DNA of 41,390 nt, taken from positions 1 through 41,390 of the forward strand of contig JAODNN010000022.1 in NCBI GenBank assembly GCA_025465355.1. The letters are read 5' to 3'. This DNA is from Blastococcus sp. (lineage in GTDB: Bacteria; Actinomycetota; Actinomycetes; Mycobacteriales; Geodermatophilaceae). The notes beneath the pieces are model-generated. The model saw only the letters and a list, made by a program, of their open reading frames with translations, searched no databases and was not told the DNA's origin. Below, in pieces: positions 31,334 through 39,888 of this stretch; the stretch's first letter is position 1, and the number at the start of each line of letters is the position of its first letter. Position numbers and translations under genes: made by a program.

Positions 31334-31653
31334 GGGACCCGACGGTGGCCAACTTTGCGCTGACCCTGGTCCATGGAAAGGGCTGGGACGACTCGCTCGG
31401 CATCCGAGAGCAGCAGGAGTGGAAAGCTCACGCGGCGTTCATGGACGACCTGGTCGCTGATGGCTTCATCCTGCTGGGTGGGCCGGTCGGGGACGGCCAG
31501 CAGACGCTGCACGTGGTCGAGGCCCGCGACGAGAACGAAGTCCGTCGGCGCCTGGCCGAGGACCCGTGGGCCGGTGCCCGACTCCTCGAGGTCGGCTCGA
31601 TCCGGCCCTGGGCGCTCTGGCTGGACTTCCGAAAGGACGCGCCCAGCAGCTGA
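31330..31653 (+). CDS. YciI-like protein
   Basis: A 107-residue ferredoxin-like-fold protein of the YciI family (LVHGKGWDDSLGIREQQEW, HAAFMDDLVADGFILLGGP, VGDGQQTLHVVEA, DPWAGARLLEVGSIRPW). The family has a conserved His/Asp pair thought to be catalytic in some members. The GTG at 31330 overlaps the NIPSNAP stop; GTG 31345 is an alternative. Second gene of the HxlR-linked unit. Confidence 0.85.
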   Translation: MRDPTVANFALTLVHGKGWDDSLGIREQQEWKAHAAFMDDLVADGFILLGGPVGDGQQTLHVVEARDENEVRRRLAEDPWAGARLLEVGSIRPWALWLDFRKDAPSS

Positions 31654-32007
31654 GCACCTGACACCAGCAGTAAAGAAGGCGACCGGCCCGGCGGCGCGCG
31701 GGGTGCCCAGCCAAAGGTAAACCGCGAGACCTTCCGTACCGGTCGCTGTGGCGCCCGTGATCAGCACACGGCTCATCACCGCACGCGGATCCCCTGCAAC
31801 CGCAGCGAGCGCAGTGCTGACGCTCACCTGGCAGCACCTCAATGCCACACAGATGAGGGGAGGACAGGCTCCAGCGTCGCTGGACCCGATTCGAATGGCG
31901 CCATGCGAACGTCTCGCAAGGCGAACCGCTATCGGACGCTGAAGAGACGACCCGGTCTCCGCCCGCAAGGCGCCCCGACCGGGATCCTCAGCGACGCAGG
32001 GTCTCCT
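31654..32007. other. Gap without a supported gene
   Basis: A minus-strand stretch reading MSRVLITGATATGTEGLAVY (start near 31767) looks gene-like but runs without a stop into the antisense of the YciI gene, so it is not called. Nothing else is seen. Confidence 0.45.
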
Positions 32008-32379
32008 TCAGGAAGCCCAGGGTGGCATGATGCGGTCGCCGTCAGCGGTGACCGCTTCCAGCCCCGGGGTGCTGGTGACCCACACTGTCGCCCCCTCGGG
32101 CCCGGCGTCGACGCGCAGTTCGCCGTCGGCCGGAACGAGGAGCGCGTCGCCGCGGCGCAGCGCGCTGACCACTCCATCGAGGGTGGTTCGCAGCTCACCG
32201 TCGAGGACCAACAGCACCTCCTCTCGAGAGGGCCGGTGAGCTACCCCCTGCAGGCCGGCCGGGACGCTCAGCTGCCACGCGCACAACTGGCTGCTGCCGC
32301 GTGAGGGGCTGACGTAGGACAGGAAGCGGCTTCCGTGGACCTCGAAAGGCACGGCGTCGGTGGGGCGCACTACAGGCAT
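32008..32379 (-). CDS. Cupin-fold protein
   Basis: A 123-residue single cupin barrel (PVVRPTDAVPFEVHGSRF, VAHRPSREEVLLVLDGELRT, RRGDALLVPADGELRV). The first cupin motif has His and two Glu in HRPSREEVLLVLDG, and the second strand pair is PEGATVWVTS without the usual His, so metal binding may be incomplete. ATG 32379 is preferred because GGAGG is five bases upstream; an ATG four codons earlier overlaps that site. It is divergent from the MarR gene, with a perfect palindrome between them. Confidence 0.85.
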   Translation of the reverse strand: MPVVRPTDAVPFEVHGSRFLSYVSPSRGSSQLCAWQLSVPAGLQGVAHRPSREEVLLVLDGELRTTLDGVVSALRRGDALLVPADGELRVDAGPEGATVWVTSTPGLEAVTADGDRIMPPWAS

Positions 32380-32404
32380 CGGGACCTCCATTTAGACAGG
32401 GAAC

Positions 32405-32419
32405 TTGACCATATGGTCA
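32405..32419. promoter_or_regulatory. MarR operator candidate with overlapping -35
   Basis: TGACCATATGGTCA at 32406-32419 is a perfect 14-bp palindrome. A plus-strand -35 box TTGACC (32405-32410) lies within it, so MarR binding would block its own promoter and, 26 bp away, the cupin start. Confidence 0.6.
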
Positions 32420-32450
32420 GGGGCCTTGTCTGGTGTGTCAAGCTGGTCCC

Positions 32451-32894
32451 GTGCGCGACGAGGACTGGGCCACCGCCACGGCGATCCTGCGCCTGGCCAG
32501 CGAACTGGTTGAGGGCATCCAGTCCGGGCTGGCTGAACGCGGCTACGACGACGTGCGCCCCGCGCACGGCTTCGCCTTCGTCCGGCTGAGCGCCGTTCCC
32601 GCCACCACCGCCCAGCTAGCGGAGTACCTGGGCATCACCAAGCAGGCCACGAGCGAACTGGTCCACCACCTGATCGCCCGCGGCTACCTCGCCCGCCGGC
32701 CTGATCCGAGTGACCGGCGCGCCCAACTACTGGTCCTGACCGACCGCGGCCGGGCCTGCACCCGTGCCGCCGAGCAGGCGGCCGCGGAGACCGTCGACTC
32801 CTGGCGGAACCGCCTCAGCACTGAACAGTTCGCCGAGTTGCAGAGCGCGCTGCACGCCATCGCCCGGCCTGGGCGCCTGCGACCAGCCTGGTAG
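32451..32894 (+). CDS. MarR-family regulator
   Basis: A 147-residue winged-helix regulator. The HTH reads ATTAQLAEYLGITKQATSEL, followed by the wing RRPDPSDRRAQLLVLTDRGR, typical of MarR. The GTG at 32451 is chosen; another GTG at 32433 is in frame. It is divergent from the cupin gene across a palindromic operator, so cupin expression and its own are probably under its control. Confidence 0.88.
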   Translation: MRDEDWATATAILRLASELVEGIQSGLAERGYDDVRPAHGFAFVRLSAVPATTAQLAEYLGITKQATSELVHHLIARGYLARRPDPSDRRAQLLVLTDRGRACTRAAEQAAAETVDSWRNRLSTEQFAELQSALHAIARPGRLRPAW

Positions 32895-32945
32895 CCGCAG
32901 GACGATCGCTGACTGACGAGCCGCTGCGAGTACGAGGCTTGGTTG

Positions 32946-33365
32946 TCAGGCGACGCAGAACTCATTCCCCTCGGGGTCGGCCATGACGACGTGGTGTCCG
33001 GTGAACTCATGCAGCGCGACCGCGCCGGCGGCAGTCAGGCGTGCGACCTCGTCGGTGATGCGTGACCACTTCTGCTCCGGCGTGCCGTCGCCGGAAACCC
33101 GCAGATCGAGGTGGAGCCGGTTCTTGGCGGTCTTCGGCTCAGGCACCTGCAGCAGGCACAGCCGCGGAGCGATGCCGGTCGGGTCGTGCAACCATGCCCC
33201 ACCCATGCCGTCGTCGTCCTCGTCGTCAAACTGCGCCAGCCACTGCTCGCGGGTGGTGAACGGCGGTAGCGGGGGCTCGTCGACGTACCCGGCGGCGGTC
33301 TTCCAGAAGTCGGCCAGCACATCCGGGTCGGCGCAGTCCAGCGTGAGATCGACGCGCGTCAGCAT
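32946..33365 (-). CDS. VOC/glyoxalase-like domain protein
   Basis: A 139-residue protein with the paired beta-alpha-beta-beta-beta units of the vicinal-oxygen-chelate fold (RVDLTLDCADPDVLADFWKT, RLHLDLRVSGDGTPEQ, HHVVMADPEGNEFCV). Such proteins include glyoxalases, dioxygenases and drug-binding resistance proteins. Length, DPEGNEFC and the LHLDLRV pair match the Glyoxalase_6-like group often seen in actinobacteria. ATG 33365 has a weak ribosome site. Substrate unknown. Confidence 0.87.
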   Translation of the reverse strand: MLTRVDLTLDCADPDVLADFWKTAAGYVDEPPLPPFTTREQWLAQFDDEDDDGMGGAWLHDPTGIAPRLCLLQVPEPKTAKNRLHLDLRVSGDGTPEQKWSRITDEVARLTAAGAVALHEFTGHHVVMADPEGNEFCVA

Positions 33366-33544
33366 GCCGGGACGATAGGACCAGGCACGGACAACCCCGC
33401 GAAATCCTGGGTCCACGGAACTGGCTGGTTGCCCCGATAGGGACCGGCAATCGGAGTCGACCAGCGAAGCCGCTCGGCCACTCCCCCGCCGTCTCGCAAG
33501 GGGGATCCTGCTGCGGACGTCCGCTGGTTTTCCACAGATGCCAG

Positions 33545-34141
33545 TCAGTGGCGCAGCTTGAATCGGAGGTGCAGCACCCGGTCACCCTGGATGACGACGT
33601 CAGGATCTTCCAGCAGATGACGGCCGTCGACTCGCCCGAAGTATCGCTTGCCCTTGCCGAAGACCACGGGCACGACATCCATCGCGACCTGGTCGACGAG
33701 GCCGAGGGCGAGTGCCTGGCCGCCGACGTCGCCGGCACAGATTGCCACGACACCGTCGCCGGCGCGCCGCTTCGCCTCCGCCACCGCAGCGGCGACGTCG
33801 TCAAGGAACGGTACGTCGGCTTCGGGGTGCCAGCCCTCGGGCTTGGGTCGGTGCGACACGACAAGGAGGTGCTCGCCGGCGGGTGGCTGAGCCTCCCAGC
33901 CGTTGGTCAGGTCGAACAGGTGTCGCCCCTGGATAGTCGCCCGGATGCTGTCCCAGAACGGCCGGACGTAGGACAGCGAGGTCGACGACACACGAAACGG
34001 GGCATGCTGCTGCTCCCCAGGGTCGTCGACGATTGGCTGGTCGCCGTTGAAATACCAATCGAACAGTGGTCCGACCTCGTCGTTCTCGTCGGCGATATAG
34101 CCATCGAGCGAGGTCACGGCGTGCATCACCACAGTGCTCAT
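33545..34141 (-). CDS. Dihydrofolate-reductase/RibD-fold reductase
   Basis: A 198-residue single-domain protein of the DHFR/RibD C-terminal family (MHAVTSLDGYIADENDEVGP, GDGVVAICAGDVGGQALALG, MDVVPVVFGKGKRYFG). The NADPH-site GGxxxxxxxLxxxL is present as GDVGGQALALGLVD. Such proteins are widespread in actinobacteria and their substrates are mostly unknown. 174 bp downstream of a paralogue in the same direction; a third copy is at the right edge of the window. Confidence 0.87.
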   Translation of the reverse strand: MSTVVMHAVTSLDGYIADENDEVGPLFDWYFNGDQPIVDDPGEQQHAPFRVSSTSLSYVRPFWDSIRATIQGRHLFDLTNGWEAQPPAGEHLLVVSHRPKPEGWHPEADVPFLDDVAAAVAEAKRRAGDGVVAICAGDVGGQALALGLVDQVAMDVVPVVFGKGKRYFGRVDGRHLLEDPDVVIQGDRVLHLRFKLRH

Positions 34142-34315
34142 TGCTTCTCCTTACGCATTTTGGGCGGGGTGGACCCTTCGCTTCGGGAGACAGCTGGACA
34201 CGCGGATTCTCATCGGCCCCGCGCTGATGCGTGTCCCCCGAGGGTGGCCACCTGGGCAGGCAGCAGCGCTGTCGAGGCGCTTCACCGCTTGCCCGTGGCC
34301 GGCCCGCCTGCGGAG

Positions 34316-34921
34316 TCAGCTGACGCGGCGATAGCGGATGTGGGTGGTCAGGGGTGAGTGGAGCACCTCGGCGGGTTCGAAGCCGAAGGATTCAACCCCG
34401 TCGAAGATTCGTTCGCCCGAACCGAGCAGAACCGGTGCGATGTCGAGGGTGAGCTCGTCGATCACGCCGGCGATCAGTGCCTGTCGGACGGTCGAGGCCC
34501 CACCGGCGATGTCCACGCCGTTGTCCCCGGCGGCCTGGCACGCCGCGGAGTAGGCCGCGTCGAAGCCCTCGGTGACGAAGTGGAACGTCGTCCCGCCGTC
34601 CATCTGGATCGGGTCATGTCCGTGATGGGTCAGCACGAACACCGGCGCGTGATACGGCGGTTCGGGGCCCCACCACCCGGTCCATGCCTCATCCCAGTCC
34701 CCGCGGATCGGACCGAACATGTTTCGACCCATGACATACGCGCCCCGCGGGCGCATGAGCCACTCGCTCGCGACCTTGTCCGCATCGTTGGCTCGCGGGT
34801 CGCCGATGTGCCAGCCGTGCAGCTCGCGTCCCCGCTTGCCCAGGGGTTCCTCGCGGCTCTGGTCCGGCCCGGCGACGAAGCCGTCCAGCGAGATCGACAT
34901 GTGGCAGGTGGTGTCCGGCAC
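34316..34921 (-). CDS. Dihydrofolate-reductase/RibD-fold reductase, second copy
   Basis: A 201-residue paralogue of the neighbouring gene with the same layout: SISLDGFVAGPDQSREEP, GRNMFGPIRGDWDEAW, GVDIAGGASTVRQALIAG and LDIAPVLLGSGERIFDG. GTG start with AGGAGG six bases upstream. The three cofactor regions are intact. Its upstream neighbour on the other strand is a broken HxlR gene, so any original regulation by that protein is lost. Confidence 0.88.
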   Translation of the reverse strand: MPDTTCHMSISLDGFVAGPDQSREEPLGKRGRELHGWHIGDPRANDADKVASEWLMRPRGAYVMGRNMFGPIRGDWDEAWTGWWGPEPPYHAPVFVLTHHGHDPIQMDGGTTFHFVTEGFDAAYSAACQAAGDNGVDIAGGASTVRQALIAGVIDELTLDIAPVLLGSGERIFDGVESFGFEPAEVLHSPLTTHIRYRRVS

Positions 34922-35005
34922 CGCGAACCTCCTGAGTGACTGCGACGTGCAAGCGGTCGTGCGGACGGTAGCGGGTGATGGCGAACCGCACCTGCTTTAC
35001 ACGGG

Positions 35006-35250
35006 ATGGTGACGCAGAGGTCAGACCTACCGTGCTCGGTCTGCGTGATCAACGCCGCGGTGGAGGTGATCGGCGACTGCTGGTCGCTGCTGGTCCTGCG
35101 CGCTGTCATGTTCGGCAACTGGCGACACTTCGCATCCTGCAGGAACGCTCCGAAGGAGGAAGCGCCTCGAACATCCTCGCCGACCGCCTCCGGCGGCTGG
35201 TCGCCGACGGTCTCCTCCGCCGTCTCACGGCTGACGCTGGCCGCGTGCCC
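35006..35250 (+). pseudogene. Frameshifted and truncated HxlR regulator
   Basis: The first frame gives CSVCVINAAVEVIGDCWSLL followed by VLRAVMFGNWRHF, a clear HxlR N-terminus. At about 35131 the homology moves to another frame (ILQERSEGGSASNILADRLR, then LVADGLLRRLT), as if one C were lost from TTCCGC. After about 35245 it stops, leaving out the last 40 or so residues of the family. It is divergent from the DHFR-like gene at 34316. Confidence 0.75.
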
Positions 35251-35644
35251 CTCCCTCCGATCCTGCCGGGATCTCACCCAGGATCCGGCGCAGCTGCCGC
35301 GACTGGGCCACGAGGGTGCCATCCGTCGTCCTGAGCTCCGCCTCGTCGACGCAGAACCATCCTGTCGACCACACAGTGCGTTGCTCGATGAAGAACCACT
35401 CGTCCGCCGGCTGCACTGGGCTGTAGTGCAGGGTGAACTCCACGGTGGGGATCACGACCGGCGTGGAGAGCACCGCGTACAGGGACGGCACCAGGCCGTC
35501 GAGCAGCACGGCGGCCACCGCCGGCTGGTAGGCGGACGGCGGCCGCAGGCGCAGCCACGCCGTGAGTACCGGCTCGTCCCCGCCCTTGGTCGAGATGTCA
35601 TGTCTTCCGGGCGGAACCACGCACGCCACGGCCCCACTGGGCAT
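35225..35644 (-). pseudogene. Thioesterase-like protein, C-terminal half only
   Basis: A 139-codon frame whose middle matches the second half of TesB-like (double hotdog) acyl-CoA thioesterases: LLDGLVPSLYAVLSTPVVIP, TVEFTLHYSPV, then FFIEQRTVWSTGWFCVDEAE and LVAQSRQLRRIL. Family proteins are about 260 residues, so the N-terminal hotdog is missing. It ends tail-to-tail with the truncated HxlR gene, which suggests a deletion or rearrangement here. It might still be expressed from the ATG at 35644. Confidence 0.6.
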
Positions 35645-35743
35645 ACTCGCAGCCGCGCACGACAGAACCGTGCGCCGTCGGTCCGGCCCCTCTCACATCC
35701 ACCGCAAGGGGGCCGCTGCCCGACTGGTCGATAGGAGGTCTCG

Positions 35744-36208
35744 GTGCCGCAGGTCGTCGATTTCGAGAACGTGTCCACCAGCGGCTTGGAGTCCTCGCCG
35801 GTTGCGGAGGCTCTCGCCGGGTTGAGGGCCAATGAGGCTCGCTACTACAAGAACAAGTTCGGCCATGTCTTCACCGTCGACCCTGCGCCCGAAGCAGCGG
35901 AGACAGTCGACTGGGTGCACCGCATCCTCAAGGACGAGCGCGACCTGGTCATCTCGGCCCGCCCTCTCGAGGCCACGACCTTCGAGGTCGACGGGACCCG
36001 GATGGCCTACGTGTTCTATGAATCCGGCCTGTCGATCAATGTGATGTACGGCCTGGACGACGGGAAGAAGCGCGCGGTCGGGTTCAAACTGTCCGATGGG
36101 ATGGACGTTCCGGAGGAACTCGCGCCCCGCTTCAAGTTCGCGCGTCAGAAGTCGAAGCTGGCCGGCACGATCCGCGGATCCTTCTTCGTGATCAAGGGCG
36201 AGTACTGA
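35744..36208 (+). CDS. Uncharacterised 154-residue protein
   Basis: A well-formed gene: GTG start with AGGAGG five bases upstream and strong third-position GC. Residues 1-60 are polar (FENVSTSGLESSPVAEALAG, ARYYKNKFGHVFTV); the rest alternates short strands and turns (AYVFYESGLSINVMYGLDDG) and ends basic (FKFARQKSKLAGTIRGSFFV). No membrane or signal segment. I do not recognise the family. The neighbouring genes run the other way, so it is monocistronic. Confidence 0.75.
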   Translation: MPQVVDFENVSTSGLESSPVAEALAGLRANEARYYKNKFGHVFTVDPAPEAAETVDWVHRILKDERDLVISARPLEATTFEVDGTRMAYVFYESGLSINVMYGLDDGKKRAVGFKLSDGMDVPEELAPRFKFARQKSKLAGTIRGSFFVIKGEY

Positions 36209-36274
36209 AGCGGGAAGAATGCGGGCAGTAGCCGCGGTGGCGGCGCGCGTTGCCGTTGACCGCTGGCGCGGTTC

Positions 36275-36886
36275 CTACGTCGGTGCGCTGGTGGCCAGCC
36301 AGTCGGTCCAGGCTGGCCAGAGCAGGTCCGCCAGCACGGCGTATCCCTCGCCGGAGGGGTGGGCACCGTCCCCCGCCTCGACCTGCCCCATCCAGACCGA
36401 TGACTCCGTCAGAGACGCCAGGATGCTGACGTAAGGAACGTCGAGTCGACTAGCAACGGCGTGCAGCTGCTCGTCGAGGTGCAGAGTCCGGTCGTTGTGC
36501 GCGGGGTCGGAGACTGGCGGCGGCCCAACGACAAGGACCGGCCAGCCCGTTGCCCTCGCGCCTTGCAGCATCTCGGTCAGGTGTGTGCAGCTGTTGATCG
36601 TGTCGACGTGCTGCCGGCCGTATTCAATGGTGGTGTCGTTGACGCCGAAGGAGACGATCAGCCGCGCGTCGCAGCCGGCGGGCAGTCGCGCCGAGCACTC
36701 AGCCCACCAGCGATCACGAATCTCGCTGCTGGTTTGCCGGCGGACGCCAAGGTTGTAGGCGGTCAGCGGCCGTCCGGCCTGATGGGTGCGGGTCGTCAAC
36801 CGTCCGGCCCAGCCGAGGTGCTCCGGGTCACCCGTGCCGGCGACGAAGGAGTCGCCAAGGAAGCAGACGCGGAGATCGCTATCCAT
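36275..36886 (-). CDS. SGNH/GDSL-family hydrolase
   Basis: A 203-residue esterase or lipase with all four SGNH blocks: VCFLGDSFVAGTGD (Ser nucleophile), YNLGVRRQTS (Gly), VSFGVNDTTIEYG (Asn) and DGAHPSGEGYAVL (Asp-His). No signal peptide is seen, so it is probably cytosolic and acts on esters of small acyl or sugar compounds. ATG 36886 is chosen; an in-frame GTG or ATG upstream (to 36934) adds a non-conserved tail. Confidence 0.88.
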   Translation of the reverse strand: MDSDLRVCFLGDSFVAGTGDPEHLGWAGRLTTRTHQAGRPLTAYNLGVRRQTSSEIRDRWWAECSARLPAGCDARLIVSFGVNDTTIEYGRQHVDTINSCTHLTEMLQGARATGWPVLVVGPPPVSDPAHNDRTLHLDEQLHAVASRLDVPYVSILASLTESSVWMGQVEAGDGAHPSGEGYAVLADLLWPAWTDWLATSAPT

Positions 36887-37118
36887 CGACGCGCAGCTTG
36901 CCAGAGCCGCGACGCCCCCCGACTCAACCTCCATCTGCGTCCCATCAGGGATCGATCAGTGGGACACACATGACCTGGCCGACGACGCTGGGATTGAAGG
37001 TCGAGCAGCACGACGACGGCAAGCAGCCCGGTATGCCGTTGACGGATTGAGGCCGAGGCTGGGGTGGGTCGTCTGGCGCTGCGCTCCTATCGGGGTTCTA
37101 CCCGTGGCGCGGCGTCCC

Positions 37119-37955
37119 TTAGCTGTACGAGGGCATGACGTGTGGTGACGCGCGGTCGACCGACGCCGGTTGACGACTCGATCGCGCCGCGGGGTCCATG
37201 GGCCTGATGTTGGTCCAGCCGGTCCAGCCGCGCTCCTCGAGGAGCTGGAGCAGGCGCGGCGCGCACGGGAAGGACTCGACGAACGCTGCATCGAGGAGCG
37301 CGACCAGGTCGTCGCTGACTGGCTGTTCCTCCTCCACCCCCGCGGCCTCGGCGGCTGCCGCCTCGATGAAGGCGGCTACACGGTCCGCGAGCGAAGGCAG
37401 CCGCGGGTCGTCGGGCGCACAGTCGGCGAGGTCCCCGATGTCGAGATACAGCCGGCGCAGCGTCTCGTGCTCGATTTGCGCGTGCTTGATCGCCATGAAG
37501 GCCGGCACCTGTTCCGGCATCTGGGCGGCGATCAGGATCCAGCTGTCGCGCTCGATCTCGATCAGCCGCTTTCGAAACCCGAGCTCGTGCATCCGGTTGA
37601 GGTAGGCGACCGCCTCGCGCGGCAGCGCCAGGCTGTCGCCTGCTGCGAGTTGGGCGATCCGCACCCGGTGACGCTGGCGTTGGCGGATCTCGGCGCGCAG
37701 ACGGCGGTCGATGTCCTCGACCGCCGCTGCGAACGCTTCGTCCCCTGCCGCCAACAGTTCGCGCACCCGCGACAGCGGTACGCCAGCATCGGCCAGGGTG
37801 CGGATCCTGATGAGCTCCACGACGGCTGCCGCGTCGTAGCGCCGGTAGCCGGAGTGGTCACGCTCGGGCTCGGGCAGCAGACCCTTGGCGTGGTAGTGCC
37901 GAACCGCGCGAACCGTCACGCCGGCGTACGACGCGAGTTGGCTGATGGTCAGCAT
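37119..37955 (-). CDS. MerR-family regulator
   Basis: A 278-residue MerR regulator beginning MLTISQLASYAGVTVRAVRH and HYHAKGLLPEPERDHSGYRR, with the dimer helix around residue 75-120 and a large effector domain (130-278). The C-terminal part is of the multidrug/antibiotic-sensing type with no metal-binding Cys cluster. The ATG overlaps the DUF1048 stop by seven bases. Last gene of the ABC exporter operon, it probably activates it from the dyad at 39889-39907. Confidence 0.88.
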   Translation of the reverse strand: MLTISQLASYAGVTVRAVRHYHAKGLLPEPERDHSGYRRYDAAAVVELIRIRTLADAGVPLSRVRELLAAGDEAFAAAVEDIDRRLRAEIRQRQRHRVRIAQLAAGDSLALPREAVAYLNRMHELGFRKRLIEIERDSWILIAAQMPEQVPAFMAIKHAQIEHETLRRLYLDIGDLADCAPDDPRLPSLADRVAAFIEAAAAEAAGVEEEQPVSDDLVALLDAAFVESFPCAPRLLQLLEERGWTGWTNIRPMDPAARSSRQPASVDRASPHVMPSYS

Positions 37956-38296
37956 GGAGCTAGCGCGAGCTTCTTGGCAATGTCGCGGTTGAGCGAGGCC
38001 CGCCACTTGTCGAGGTACGACGTGGTACCCCGCAGGCCTTCGTCGCACAACGCGGCGACGTCCTCGCCTGTGACGTCCAGAACGCTCTTGCCCTCGGCCA
38101 CGCTCGCCTCGAAGACCCCGAGCACCTCCTTGAGAAGGGCGACGATGTCCATGCCGTCGCCGGTGGTGAACCGCCACATGTAGGACTTCATCTCGCCGTA
38201 GACGATCCGGTAGTCGCGGGGCAGCGCGTTCGCACGGGCCTCCATCGCCTTCCATTCCTTCTTGTCGCCGAGGATCTTGATCAAGATGTTGCTCAC
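37949..38296 (-). CDS. DUF1048-family protein
   Basis: A 115-residue helical protein (ILIKILGDKKEWKAMEARAN, DYRIVYGEMKSYMWRFT, DMVALL-like and SVLDVTGEDVAALCDEGL). This matches DUF1048, a small family often found with PadR or MerR regulators and DrrAB-like ABC transporters; function undefined. GTG start with AGGAGAG upstream. It lies 34 bp after the permease gene and overlaps the MerR gene, so it belongs to the exporter operon. Confidence 0.82.
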   Translation of the reverse strand: MSNILIKILGDKKEWKAMEARANALPRDYRIVYGEMKSYMWRFTTGDGMDIVALLKEVLGVFEASVAEGKSVLDVTGEDVAALCDEGLRGTTSYLDKWRASLNRDIAKKLALAPC

Positions 38297-38330
38297 GACT
38301 CTCTCCTGCTACCGGGTTGTTGGGTGGGTG

Positions 38331-39092
38331 TCAGGCGATCTTGCGGCGGTAGGTGCTCATCGCGAGCGCATAGGCAACGAGCAGCAGGCCGACGCACCAG
38401 GCGACGGCGATCCAGCCGTCGTTGCCGACCGGCTGCGCGGCATAGAGGTTGCGGAGGGTGTTCACGATCGAGGTGACCGGCTGATGCTGGGCGAACCAGC
38501 GCACCGGGCCCGGCATGCTCGAGGTCGGGACGAATGCTGAGCTGATGAACGGCAGGAAGATCAGCGGATACGAGAACCCGCTCACCCCGTCTATCGACTT
38601 CGCGGTCAGCCCGGGGATGACTGCCAGCCAGGTGAGCGCCAGGGTGAACAGCACCAGGATCCCGAGGACCGCAAGCCAGGCGAGCACTCCGGCGCCGGAG
38701 CGAAAGCCCATCGCCACGGCGACGAGTACGACGAGCGCGAGCGAGATCAGGTTCGCGACGACCGAGGTCAGCACGTGGCCCCACAGCACGGCCGACCGAG
38801 CGATCGGCATCGACTGGAACCGTTCGAAGATGCCGCCCGAGACGTCGGTGAAGAGCCGGAAGGCGGTGTAGGCGATGCCGGAGGCAACGGTGATGAGCAG
38901 GATCCCGGGCAACAGGTAGTTGACGTAGTTGCCGCCCCCGACCTCGATCGCGCCACCGAAGACATAGACGAACAGCAGCAACATGGCGATCGGCGTGACA
39001 GCAGTGGTGATGATCGTGTCTGGGCTGCGCAGGATGTGGCGCAGGGACCGCTTCAGCAGGACTGCGGTGTCGCGGAAGACGTAGGTGGTCAT
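38331..39092 (-). CDS. ABC-2 type permease (DrrB-like)
   Basis: A 253-residue membrane protein with six hydrophobic segments and the ABC-2 hallmarks: RHILRSPDTIITTAVTPIAM, the GIAYTAFRLFTDVSGGIFER coupling region and FPLIFLPFISSAFVPTSSMP-like segments near residue 170. Together with the upstream ATPase it forms a two-gene exporter of the daunorubicin-resistance type, for drugs or lipids. ATG 39092 follows GAGGACC. The ATPase gene ends ten bases upstream. Confidence 0.88.
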   Translation of the reverse strand: MTTYVFRDTAVLLKRSLRHILRSPDTIITTAVTPIAMLLLFVYVFGGAIEVGGGNYVNYLLPGILLITVASGIAYTAFRLFTDVSGGIFERFQSMPIARSAVLWGHVLTSVVANLISLALVVLVAVAMGFRSGAGVLAWLAVLGILVLFTLALTWLAVIPGLTAKSIDGVSGFSYPLIFLPFISSAFVPTSSMPGPVRWFAQHQPVTSIVNTLRNLYAAQPVGNDGWIAVAWCVGLLLVAYALAMSTYRRKIA

Positions 39093-39102
39093 CGTGGGGT
39101 CC

Positions 39103-39870
39103 TCACTTGTTGCGGCCGTCGTGGCCGACGACCGCCAGGAAGATGTCTTCAAGGGTCGGCTGCTTCTCGACGTACTCGACCTTGGTTGGCGGGAGCAGTT
39201 GCTTGAGCTCGGCGAGGGTGCCGTTGGCGATGATCCGTCCCTCGTGGAGGATCGCGATCCGGTCGGCGAGGTGCTCGGCCTCGTCGAGGTACTGCGTAGT
39301 GAGCAGCACCGTGGCGCCCTGGCCGGCGAGCTCCCGGACCGTCTTCCAGACCTCGATCCGCGACTGTGGATCGAGTCCCGTCGTCGGCTCGTCGAGGAAG
39401 AGCACGGGCGGGTCGCCGATCAGGCTCATCGCGATGTCGAGGCGACGGCGCATCCCGCCCGAGTAGGTCGCCACTCTGCGTCCGGCCGCGTCGGCCAGCT
39501 CGAACCGTGCAAGCAGGTCGTCCGCGATCCCGCCTGCATCCTCGAGGTGTCGCAGTTGGGCGATGAGTACGAGGTTCTCCCGCCCGGTGAGGATCTCGTC
39601 GACGGCGGCGAACTGTCCGGTGAGACTGATCGATTCGCGTACTCTCGCGGCCTCGGTGGCGACGTCGTACCCGTTGACGGCTGCGGTCCCGCCGTCGGCT
39701 CTGAGCAGCGTGGACAGGATCTTCACCGCCGTGGTCTTGCCGGCGCCGTTGGCGCCCAGCAGAGCAAAGACCGTGCCCGAGGGAACGCTCAGATCGACGC
39801 CCCCGAGTACCGCGTGGTCGCCGTAGGACTTGGTGAGCCCGGCGATCTCGATGGCTGGCGTCTTGGTCAT
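39103..39870 (-). CDS. ABC transporter ATPase (DrrA-like)
   Basis: A 255-residue ATPase with Walker A GANGAGKTTAVKIL near residue 37, signature YSGGMRRRLDIAMSL near 136 and Walker B PVLFLDEPTTGLDP near 155, then the H-loop in TTQYLDEAEHL. Normal length, and it ends in the short DrrA-type C-terminal tail (QPTLEDIFLAVVG). It starts a four-gene operon ATPase, permease, DUF1048, MerR. GGAGG lies eight bases before the ATG, and a dyad in the promoter suits MerR. Confidence 0.92.
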   Translation of the reverse strand: MTKTPAIEIAGLTKSYGDHAVLGGVDLSVPSGTVFALLGANGAGKTTAVKILSTLLRADGGTAAVNGYDVATEAARVRESISLTGQFAAVDEILTGRENLVLIAQLRHLEDAGGIADDLLARFELADAAGRRVATYSGGMRRRLDIAMSLIGDPPVLFLDEPTTGLDPQSRIEVWKTVRELAGQGATVLLTTQYLDEAEHLADRIAILHEGRIIANGTLAELKQLLPPTKVEYVEKQPTLEDIFLAVVGHDGRNK

Positions 39871-39888
39871 GGCGTCAGCCTCCAGCCC

